Assembly (NCBI RefSeq): GCF_032854445.1
Contig: NC_088302.1
Location: 33,695,979-33,759,978, forward strand
DNA: 64,000 nt
From: Liolophura sinensis
Lineage: Eukaryota; Mollusca; Polyplacophora; Chitonida; Chitonidae
Reading direction: 5' to 3'
Shown: piece by piece, positions 26,376 through 38,100 of the stretch
How the letters are laid out: each line of letters starts with the position of its first letter
Numbering within the stretch: the first letter of the stretch is position 1
Made by a program: the position numbers and the translations under genes
Notes under the pieces: model-generated
What the model was told of the DNA's origin: nothing
What the model saw: the letters and a program-made list of their open reading frames with translations, nothing else
Databases searched by the model: none

Positions 26376-26635
26376 GCATCTGTATTTTGGGAGGTGAAGT
26401 GGGTTTTAACTTCAAGCATCTGTAGTTTGGGAGGTGAAGTGGGTTTTCACTTCAAGCATCTGTAGTTTGGGAGGTGAAGTGGGTTTTCACTTCAAGCATC
26501 TGTAGTTTGGGAGGTGAAGTGGGTTTTCACTTCAAGCTTCTGTATTTAGGAGGTGAAATTGGTTTTCACTTCAAGCATTTGTGTTTTGGGAGGTGAAGTC
26601 GGTTTTCACTTCAAGCATTTGGGTTTTGAAATGAT
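26376..26635. repeat. 40-bp tandem repeat with an internal hairpin, about 6.5 copies
   Basis: GCATCTG-like starts occur at 26376, 26416, 26456, 26496, 26536, 26575 and 26615. Each unit includes TGAAGTG, then GGTTTT, then CACTTCA, so each can form a 7-bp stem with a short loop. One unit has TAACTTCA in place of TCACTTCA and two others carry stem changes. Confidence 0.93.
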
Positions 26636-29053
26636 GAACCGGATTTAGACTCTAGGATCAAAGATTCATATGACAGACTGGAAATGTTGCTACAGATCTA
26701 GAAAACAAAGTCAGGATGAAAAGCGGATACCAGGGCCCAATCCAGCCCTTCACAGCGTCCGATTTCCGGACGCCGCCTTTCCCTCGAAGTGTCCTTTGTG
26801 TCAAAAAAAAAAAAAAAAAAATGAAACAGCCCGAATTCATTTTTAGACTCGGATTATCTACTTGGTCGCTAGGCTTCGACTTGCCATTCACTACATTAGT
26901 TTTCGCGAATACAATTTCTTTGTGGTGAATAGGATTTCTTTGTGACGAAAGCAAACTGGCGTTCCTTCGCCACAGCGGCGAAAGCAGTGGATGCCTTTCA
27001 ACTTCAGGTTTTTAGGTTCGTAAATTTACTCAAATTTAATGTTGGACCCAGAATCAAGAAGGAATATCTGACTTCAGTGTAAAAGTGCTTGGTTATGAAA
27101 ACAACAAAGTTTTTAAAAAGGATTTTAAATCGGAAATGTATGCCCTGAAGCAGGTGACGAAAATTTGATCCACGATAATTCAATTAGCATTCAGATTATG
27201 CAGGCCGGAATTACTTTCAATTTACTTTCAGGAAAAATGCCGACTGACCCGACTTCTAAAAACAGGGTTTGTTACCCGCAACAAACAACTTTTTAATGAT
27301 GGTCTGGGGTAGCTATGATACAATGTGATGATCAGATGCACATCTCATCCGGGATGGCAGAGTTCTCCACATATCAGTAAATAAAAGCCATCCTTAGACT
27401 GAATTTTCGGGCTAGGTATGTGTTGTAGTATGTGTTGTAGTGTGCTGTAGGAGGTTTGGAGGTCAACTGTAGGAGGCCCTTAAAAATGTATGAGAACCGA
27501 AATATTCAACAATGAGGTAACCTTCACGGGTGGTTCCACCACTGCCCTTCTGAGGTCGGATTAGGCCCTGGATACAATATCCGGCTTAAGTGATGATCTG
27601 ACCTAGTCATAAAACCTGTTCATGATTTTAACCAAAATCAACATTTTAACACTGAGAATTACTGTGTAAAAATCACAAAATAGAACACTGGCATGAATTT
27701 AAGTGTATACAAATTATTAAACCAGTTTTTGATTGCATTTTGAAGTCTCTACAACAGACATTTCCTACCATGACTGATTTAAGATATGTAGTCTGAGAAA
27801 TCCATACATGTAAGAACATCTACCTTCATGGATATAAATGGCAAAGGTTAGAGCATTCTTTTTCCACATCACACAACAAATCTTGTAATTACACCTTACC
27901 AAATACATGTACAGTCCCTATAGTATCAAGTTTGTAAACTGTTTTACATTCCCCTGCGGGCAAATAATGGAGACTACATGTCAAAAGTACGGCTGATTTT
28001 TTTTGTCTGGAACAACATATACATGTATGACATATTTCTAAGGCTCTTCAACATTGTGACACTTACTAGTACCTGTTGGTTTAGCACTTGTGCCAAACAA
28101 AAAACAAAACACATGCACAAAACAATAACAATATGAAAATGGGCAGCTACATGTATGTTTTGTTGCACCTGGTACATTTAAATATGGTAGATATGGTTCT
28201 GACAAAACTCACTGAAAGTCGTTTAGCCTTGTGAAGAAGACCTATATATATTTAATACATATATAGTACCAGGTTCCATACTACCACACTGCATGACAAA
28301 AAGTCCATCATCAGCTTAAGACACACCAGAGACTGATTCCACAAACTCAGTTTTGACTTGTTGACATTCAAAATTTGGTTTGTAAATAAAACCTCATCAT
28401 TGGACTAGAAGAGTTAACATTAGCAACGTTGAACAAATTTAGACAAATCTACCCTGAATCTTTCAACAAAATCTGATTGGTAAAGTATAAATGTAGATGT
28501 AATTTGAAAGCATAACATAATTTACTTTTCAGGTATTAATTAAGGGCACATATGAACTTCAAAGAAATTATCAAAAAAAGCTGTCCAGATCGGATATGAT
28601 ACACATAACTCTAAGTAATCCAAAACATGAGTATATGAAGTATATGTATGGTCAAATTTGTTGAGGCTTTTACAGGATCACACTTTGAATTTTTGCAGCC
28701 TTAAACTGTATTCTGATTTATATTGAACGAAACAGCACCAGCCACCCAAAGGCAAAATCCTTAAATAGAGCATTTCTTGTATCAAAGTAATAGGTATGAC
28801 TCAACACTGATGAAGGAAATACATCCTTGTATCTTAACATTGCTAATGTAGAACAGTGTTTTTGATAGAATTCCACCGAATAAGAATGAAAAACAGCAGT
28901 GTATGCAAAGATGCCTGGGATAATATAGAGTATTGACTGTTTACAGTCAGTCTAGTATAAAGATAGTAGTAACATGCATGCATATACATATCAGTACAAA
29001 TCAGCAACCGTCATTTCAGAAAGTTTGCAGGAAAGACTTGGGGCAAATTTAGC
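26636..29053. other. sequence between the hairpin repeat and the gene's 3' end
   Basis: Contains an 18-base poly-A tract at about 26803 and otherwise AT-rich sequence. Open frames on both strands near 26658-26954 overlap each other and look spurious. Confidence 0.45.
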
Positions 29054-29059
29054 TTTATT
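29054..29059 (-). terminator. candidate polyadenylation signal AATAAA
   Basis: The first AATAAA on the minus strand after the TAA, 93 nt downstream. It implies a short 3' UTR with cleavage near 29030-29045. Further AATAAA motifs occur downstream (for example near 25240), so a longer 3' UTR is possible. Confidence 0.5.
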
Positions 29060-29152
29060 ATGACAGTTAGTTCCTACTTTCTCTACATCAAATAGTTCGA
29101 TGATAATCTGATCTCAGTCCATCTCTTTTTTTCTCTCCCCACACATCTTATG

Positions 29153-29179
29153 TTAGAGAGAAGTCATTGGAATCCCTTC
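29153..29179 (-). CDS. coding exon 10: C-terminus E-G-I-P-M-T-S-L and stop
   Basis: After the acceptor TTACAG, 27 bases in phase 0 encode eight residues and TAA. The terminal T-S-L fits a class I PDZ-domain ligand (Ser/Thr at -2, hydrophobic at 0). The exon is short and so weakly supported on its own. Support comes from the phase match, the good acceptor and the polyadenylation signal about 100 nt further on. Confidence 0.72.
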   Translation of the reverse strand, partial: EGIPMTSL

Positions 29180-32100
29180 CTGTAAAGCACAAAATGACAT
29201 ACATTAAAGACTTCAAAAATTAGCCAGTAAAACTTGAAAATTAGTAGTTAAGGGTAAAGACAGCTCACAATTTTTTTTCAAGAGCGTTAAAGGCATCCAA
29301 ACATTTAAATCCTAAGGTGGGCTTTAATGTCACAGGAAGTTTTCCCAGCTGTAAACATGACATTAAATATTGAAAAAGATATTTTTCCACATGAGAAAAA
29401 GATTAAGGAAATAATGTTCTCAACAATTCTCTCCTTCTGATGAATGTGTAGAAAAAAGGTGATGTGACCTTGGAGCCCACCATGGAATTTAAACATTGAA
29501 TGTCTTGAGCACTCTTCAAAACATTTAAAAAGATAAATCTCTGTATTTTTAGGCATAGTTTTCAGTTGTCTGTCTGACAAACCTAACTTCATACTTTAAA
29601 ATGATGCAAAAGCATGAACGTTACGCAACATGCTTGGATTTATATATTCAAACTATTGCATTTATTTTTACAGTGGTATTGCTATTCCTGTAACAGTTAG
29701 TGATTACTCGAATGCTTTGGGTTAAACACCACTTTCAACATTATTTTAATGTCTCTTAATATATAATATATTGTAATATAAAGCTGGTTTGAATGCTAAC
29801 ATTTATAGTGCTGCCTCACTGGAATGCTATGTCCAGGACACCAGAAATGCCACCAGACAGACCAGCACATGGTTCTATCTCCTGTATGTTGAGCACTGAA
29901 CCAGGCAAAAAAGCAGACTTTTTTTTTAAGAAATGTTTAATAGTATCCTTTTTCATTTATGCTTTTGGCTTTATGTCAAGTGTGCCACATGTAGCTGACT
30001 GAGGCAAAACTGTGAACTGCATTTAACACTACATGAACCACTCACAGCACTTCTGTAGGTCTTGGTGCCATCTATCTCAGAGAGCACGGGCCAGTTCCGA
30101 TCATCTAGACTGACATCCGTCTCAAATGACTGGTTAGTGTAAGCATATGGAGCCTCTGGATCACCATCTAGAGTGAACAGAAAAAATTGTTTTATTCATC
30201 TGACTGATTTATGAAACATATACACGTTCTTTTTCACAAAACAGAACTGACAATAACAACAGCAGCTAGCTGTTATGCAATTACACATACATGCAGTCAG
30301 ACATGCAGTAACCAGCACAGTGGTACTTTTTTGCAACCTCGGTTATTTGTGGGACAGACTTTCAGTAGCCTGCAGATGTTTGTGGGATCCCCGCATGCCC
30401 TGCCTGGTGTCCTCCCACCATAATGCTGGCTGGAATCATATAGGTGAAATGTTCTTGAGCATGCTGTAAAACTTCAATCACACGAAGGAATAAATAAATT
30501 TTCACAACTTCTCCCTCATTTAATCACCAAGGACAAAATACATGTACAAAAAACTAGATTAAAGAGGTTATCCAATGCTAAAAATGCAAAACATGAAGCA
30601 AGCTGGTTTTTGAAGAGACATCAATGGACTATGATAATAACAGAATAAATCAGATCAAGCTGATTTTCAAACTTGATCTTGAGTTCCACCAAATGAACTT
30701 GCACACAAAATTTTATTCAAATTGGACGATATTTATAGAAATTATTGCAAGGAACTCAAAACACAGCAGATGGTCAGATCCAAATGAATGTCACGCTCCC
30801 TGAGCTCTCCTGAAAGCAAATAATAGTGAAGAAACAGAAATGTGCTATGTGTACTGACCAGATTCCTCCCACAACAAAACACTGATGGCAAAAATTTAGG
30901 TTTGTGGCAAATCCTACCATTACGAATCACCTGAGTCATGTGTGCATTTATATAGCATCATTCATCGTTCATATACACTTGTTCATATACAGAAAACAGA
31001 GTATTCCTTGGTCTGTGATCTCATTACATAGGTAACCATAATATGGCTGGAATAACGGCAACATAGTGACAATCCCTAAATGTTATTCACCGTTACATGC
31101 CTGGCCGATGAGCCAGTGTGAGAGTAATTGCTTTGTTGACTTATAATACTGAGAAAGGCCCTAAAATAAAACAGCTGAAGAAAAAGGAAATTTACGCGGC
31201 ACTTGGCGTTAACAGAACATAAAAATGTCTCCATCCCCTCTGTTGTTACATGGAACATATATAAATACACCCACATATGTACCAGGAATTTAAGGCCTCT
31301 CACAGTGCAGTCCAAAATTTGAAAAAAATTTGCCAAAAGTTGAAAAAAGCCAAGTTTTTTGAAAGGTAATCAGATTATGATAATTAAATTTGAGACTCAA
31401 GTCATACTTAATTAGTTTATGAGATATCTAGCTTACTCACAAGACTCTGTGCCGCACAAACAACAAAATGAGACACCCACACATACAAACCCATAAACAG
31501 GGGCAAACAAGGGAATGTCCACATTGCATCTAAAAGGTAGCTTTAAAAAAAAGCACAGTTCTGATGCTACACACCTATATCATCTTTGGCAGAATTTGTG
31601 TCTGTGTGACCATCCACAGAATGCTGATCAGTACCACCACCTTCCACGTCCACCATCACATTGTGGACAGTGGTCAACCCACCGTCCTGAGACATGGAGC
31701 TTTCACTGTCAGCCCTGAACAGTCTTTGGTCCCCACTACTGTAGGGAACATTGTCAACATCACTTTCACTGTTTGTACACATATCTTGTAAGTCCTGCGC
31801 CCCAGGGCGTTCAGACGTGACATGCCCATTGGCAGCTTTCCACGGAAATGACTTTCTGACCTGAGCAGCCTCCTGCGTGGCTGTCTCTATAATTGTGTTA
31901 GATTTCACCTCGGCATAACTGTCATATGGCTCCTTAGATTCTAAAATGTCTGAAAAATGACAAGAAAACAGATCTTAATTTTAGCTGCATGGCATTAAAC
32001 TTCAGTTGTACATGTGATTTGATTGATCTACTGGATGTTTAAATGCCAGAGCTGTCAATTACATGTGTAATTGGCCTAAAGAACTACCATCATCATCTTC

Positions 32101-35100
32101 AGTTCATGCTTGCCTTCCTTCCTGCGTCACAGAACAGTTGCATAATGCAAGCTAGGATAATTACATTAATTATATTAGATATTATAATAATATTAATTGT
32201 ACTAATTATTTCAAATGATAGGACTTGGCTGTTAACATCAAAGACGCCTCTGGTGAATTAATTGTTCTGTCTTCTTGCATTACAGATTATGCCAACATAT
32301 TGTGCTTCTCTGAGGAACTTTTTTTTTCATTTGAAGTAATTGTTACAAACTTTTACTTTCTTGACTTCTTATTTTGTCTTCTTTATAGAATAGGTTTAGC
32401 ACTTGAATAGGTGAAGATCTGAATCAGAAACAATGTGTTTGAATCTGCCCAGAGTGAGACAGACGGCTTTACCAAAGTGGCACGATCCAATACGGACCAA
32501 AGTTCCAGATATAGCCTGTAGGTTTAAAATATAACCTTCTTAAACAATACATTACACTGTACATTTTCTGCCTATTATAAGTAAACATATGCTAGGGAGA
32601 AATAATAAAGAAGTTATGTTCTTCAGGAAAAGCCTACACACTACTGCACACTTTGTAGAGTTATTTTACAGTTCTGGGCCCTTTGTTAAGAAAGGTTTAT
32701 TCCATAACTTTTCTAAAAAACTGACATCACTTTATGGCAGTAGAATCCAGACAACATATTTTACGAAAAACAGTTATGAGAAATATGCCTTACTAAGTTT
32801 TGTGAAAGTAGCCCCTTAAGGTAGGATATTGTGTACTCAAGGAAATAACTGACTGCAGTGAAATTCAGGTGTGGCAGAATTCTGTTTTACAGCGTAATCC
32901 ACATGTTATCGTGGACTATTGTTCATGTGTTAGTCCTATCATTTTGAAGAAACTTTATGTAAGAAGAAGTGGAATTCCACATCACGTGAATGATATTGCC
33001 AATAACCCTTAGACATAACAACTAAATCCAGCAAACATTATCAGATATGAAGTGGGTAAGAGGTTAGAAATAAAACATTAAGACATTGGTATACTGATTT
33101 GAACTGCACTAGCTGTGTCTTGTGCTATCCACACATAGACGAGTCCCATCGACCCCCCACCCCCTCCAACCACTGCCACCACTGACATCTCCATTGTGTT
33201 GATTTCAGAATAACATCAAATAAGTGATAAATACTGAAGAAATTTAAAATGTTTTTCAAAAACACAACAGTGTAATATGTTGAAATGTAGTAATAAGACA
33301 GAGAAGATGATATTTGTACTGTGTGTTGTTAACAACTGATGGCAAATTTCTTCCTACTAGCGAACTTCAGTTGGACAGTGTAATGTTGATGTTGTTCACA
33401 TACAAACAATGGTTATTAACGCAGGGAGGCACAATTACTTTTTGTGCTGATGCAGACAAACACAGGTATAAAACACTAATATACATTTGCGAATACATGT
33501 TTTCAAGAAAATCACTAAAAGAGAAGCTGCTAATAATGCTGAAAACATTCCTTACCCAACAAATTTTCTGTGTTGTTTCTGTTACTGTCAAAATTATTGT
33601 CCTGCTGATATCTTCTTAGCATACTTTCCAGTCTTTTGATCTCTTTCTGTAACAAAAAAATCTTAGTTAAATTTATCAATACTGACAAAAATGACCCTGG
33701 AAAGCTCCAGAAGTTTAAAAATTAGAAGGTTTCTGTGGTAAAAGCACTTGCTGACTGTGAGTACTTGCCAACCCAACTGTTATGTGACAGTACTCCAGGC
33801 AGAGTTATCCCCCCTGAGTCCGCATGGGACAAGTCCTACAGGCAAAGTTATCTCCCTTGAGTGTGAATGGCTAGTATTTTCAGGAACACAAATTTATTAG
33901 CATGTCCAGTTTATTTCTCAAAGATTTTCAAGCCTTTTCTTAAATTTAATTTATTAAATGTCTGTAAAAATATAACCAAAAGGGTTCAAAACAATTTTTT
34001 CTTATAAATTACCACTGACAACTGAGGTGCACCATTTATGATTATCTCCCTTACCTCTTGCTTATCCACCTTTAGCTGTAAATGTCTGTGGATTTCATCG
34101 TCTTTTCTCCTGGATTCTTCATACTGATAGATCTCTATTTCACTTTCTCTGTTCCATTCATTTGATTTCACTGAAAGATAAAGGGTAAATAAGTACACAA
34201 TATTTTGATATGCATTCTTCTCTTAGTGAAAACAATTTTCAACAAATAATAACTTCCTATATCTGGCAAACAAATTCCCTTGCCATGATAACTCATATCA
34301 GTGAAGGAGAATACTATCTGCACATTCCCAGTATACATGTATTATCAATTCACTGTTCAAAGATAAATTGTTTCACATGTTACTGCAAACTTTATAGAGC
34401 AATCACATATCCAGTTTTCAAATAAAAACATAACACACTATGTTCTTTGGTAACATTCTAGCATACTATTGCTTTTTGTGGGGCGATCAATTTTATCTTT
34501 CTCAAGTAAGACTCTAGTGCACTGTATAGATCCACTGTATATCCTATTCACTGACAAATTTCTTACTTACTATTACATTTTATGGAGCAATCATGCATTC
34601 CATTCACAACTTAACTTTTACTTACTGGTGTACATTTTGTGGAGAAATCATATATCCTGTTCGCAAGTAAACTGTTTACTTACTATTGCACACTTTATGG
34701 AGCAACCGTAGACCCTGTTTACAAGTGAACTGTTTACTTACTACTGCACACTTTATGGAGCAATCATAGACCCTGTTTACAAGTGAACTGTTTACTTACT
34801 ATTGCACACTTTATGGAGCAATCGTAGACCCTGTTTACAAGTGAACAGTTTACTTACTATTGCACACTTTATGGAGCAATCATAGACCCTGTTTACAAGT
34901 GAACTGTTTACTTACTATTGCACACTTTATGGAGCAATCATAGACCCTGTTTACAAGTGAACTGTTTACTTACTATTGCACACTTTATGGAGCAATCGTA
35001 GACCCTGTTTACAAGTGAACTGTTTACTTACTATTGCACACTTTATGGAGCCTCCACAGCCTCAGAATGACCACAAGAGTACTCAGCTCTGCATACTCTG

Positions 35101-38100
35101 ACACAGACTGTATTAGGGAGAACAGAATCTCTAAAGCCAGGGTCACAAGTACAACCATGCCATCAAACACCTGAAGCATAACAAAATTACATACATTATA
35201 CACTTTATAAAAGCACTGATTCCAAAAACTGGACTTAAAATGGCCTGACAGTATTAAGAGGAGAAGATTTAAATTATGGAACACATATTCTTCTATTATT
35301 TATCAGGTAATTTTCCATCCCTGACTTCCAAACCGGGTTATCCATACAGTGTATCATGCAAGTAAACACAGTATACATAATGTGCGCTGAAGGATAGCAA
35401 TAGAAAAAAATCTTTGGGTTTTTTTTTTCTTATTTTTTTTTTTTTGGTAAATGACTAATGTACCAAACATTGTAATTTATCCCACAACAAGTAAGTGAGT
35501 GAGTGAGTCATTGAGGTTTTAATGTGTACTTTACAATTTTTCGGTCATATGAAGGAATCCTTAGTATGCATGTAATGTACTCCCTTTTCACAAGACTAAT
35601 TTCCACCACTCTTTTATCTAGTGCTGCTTCACTGAGACCCCTTACCAGGTTAAGTAAGCTGCCCCGCCCGAGCCATTATACTGATGGCTCGGCTCAACCA
35701 GTCATTGCACTATCCCCTTCATGCTGAACGCCAAGCGAGGAAGCTCCAACTTCCTCTTTTAAAGTCTTAGGTGTGACTCGACCCAGGATTGACCCTGGAT
35801 CTACTGCTCCCTAAGCGGACGCTCTACCAACAGTGCTAGTGGGGCCGGTATATCAAGCAATGAATATACATTTATAATAAGGTTATGAGTTAATGAAGTG
35901 GAAAGGTTATTGAAAGGAATTTTCGTATTAAACGTTGATTAAAATATGTTGTTGTTACATTCAGATGTTAATACAGTATGTTACAAATTTGTATAGAAAG
36001 TGTCAATACAGTTAACACAGTATGTTACAAATTTGTATAGAAAGTGTAACAATCAGCATGGCGCATGTATAAAACTAGAATCTGGATGTCTGAAATACCT
36101 CCCTTCTATCCCTCAACATATCCATAAAGAAAACACGACTGATCATAGAAATAACTACCCGCTTCCATAAAACTTCAGCGTGCACAAATTTCAATTATAG
36201 GGATGACGTAAGTTTCATGGAAATAGATTCAGTACATTAGGAAGAGTTGCATAGACAAAAATCTGAACACATGGATACACACTATTATACAAACTCTTAC
36301 ATGGGGGTAATTACGAAAACAATTACCTGATTGCCATTAAACTTACGCATGCACAAGTTTAGATAATAGGCAAGATGTATGAGAAGTTTCATCGAAGTCA
36401 GTGCAGTAGTTTGGGAGGAGATGGATGGATAAATCTGTGTCTACAGACAGACAGGGTGATCGATACCAGTATACCCACCAAACTTTGTTGTCAGCAAAGG
36501 TATAATTTGCTGCTATTATTGCAAAATATACCCATTATTTGATCACTTCATAGTCAGTATTACATGTACTACCAATAAGTAATTATTTACACTTAATTTG
36601 CAATCAATTTGACAATTAGGTATAAATTAGGATAATGAAGGGAAATGCTGTACAATGTTAACAAAGTACATATCATCAATGCATAATCACCTGCCATCTG
36701 TCTGCAAAAAAGTCTTTGTTTCTCACAACCATTTTAATGCATATCTGAAAAGAAACCAAAAATATGAGCAACTTCAATAGTTACAGGTGGTGGGTACCTG
36801 TGTATGCAATGTAGTTTATAAGAATTATATGCAATCTGACATGATGTGTAGAACTTCCATTTATCTAAAAGTATATACATCATGTACCTTTCTCACAATG
36901 AGATGATGAGAAAAGCTGTCTTGAATACAATAAATCATGCCTGAAGCGTGGATGTGTCAAGCACGATGTTTTTGTCTTGATACACAGATCTACATTAACA
37001 GAGCTTCCCTCAGTTCCAGGTTTTAAACACATACACTCAATCACCTAATGAAAGCAGAGCTGATTAAGAGTATCATGAGCTTATCAGTTATATTTATTTA
37101 TTTATGTGTTTATTTGATTGGTGTTTTACGACCTAATCAGGAATATTTCACTTATGCGACGACGACCAGCATTATGGTGGGAAGAAATCAGGCAGAGCCC
37201 AGGGGAACCCACAACCATCTGCAGGTTGCTGCCAGACTTTCCCAGGTACAGTTGTCAGTTATATGTATAACAGATAGTGTTATTTATATGAATTATGTAC
37301 CATATAGAAAAGTCAGATTTAATATTTATTTATTAATTTATTTCATTGGTGTTTTATGCCATACTCAAGAATATTTCACTTATATGATAACAGCCAGTTT
37401 TATGGTGGGAGGAAATGTGGCAGAGCCCAGGGGAAGCCCACAACCATCTGCAGGTTGCTGGCAGACCAGATTTAATAAGACAATTACATAAAAAGTAAAT
37501 TGACAATGACGAGACAAAAAATTATTAGTGCTTCAATATTAGGAATCTACATGTAAATGACTTTAGATTGGCAATGATTTAATTATTTATTTTTATTTTG
37601 ATTGGTGTTTTACACCGTTCTCAAAAATATTTCACTTATACGACGGCGGCAAGCATTATGGTGGGTGGAAACTGAGCACAGCCCGGGGGAAACCCACGAC
37701 TATCCGCAGGTTGCTGGCAGACCTTCCCACGTACGGCCGGAGAGGAAGCCAGCATGAGCTGGACTTGAACTCACAGCCACCGCATTGGTGAGAGACTCCT
37801 GGGTCATTACGCTGCGCTAGCGCGCTAACCGACTGAGCCACGGAGGCCCCGATTGGCAATGACAAAGAGTGGTTATGAGTGTAAATCTATCCACTGCATT
37901 CCATCATTTAACACGGAGTACTACCCTCATTCCTCAACCTTTTCGCGACTGAACAACTTTCAGTGCAATTTACGCACATTTTTAATTTGATTTTGGAGAC
38001 AAAACTACAATGGTTTGACAGACCCAATTTCAGGGCAAACAAGTATACAAAAAGTATATTTTTATCAAGTCTACACAGAATAAAGCCTTCAGAGTATGTT

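Noticed and set aside
31567-31908. Stand-alone 113-codon protein
   Set aside because: It is the internal part of exon 8 in the multi-exon model; the frame is open upstream to a good acceptor and the apparent start is an internal codon.
34460-34711. Open frame over the 58-bp array on the plus strand
   Set aside because: Antisense read of the exon-derived tandem repeat, not a gene.
35024-35284. Stand-alone 86-codon membrane protein
   Set aside because: It is exon 5 plus flanking intron read-through; the S3-S4 part is bounded by a clear acceptor and donor.
37770-37850. tRNA gene on the minus strand
   Set aside because: A and B boxes are present but there is no convincing cloverleaf, and the sequence is the head of a SINE with body, tail and target duplication.
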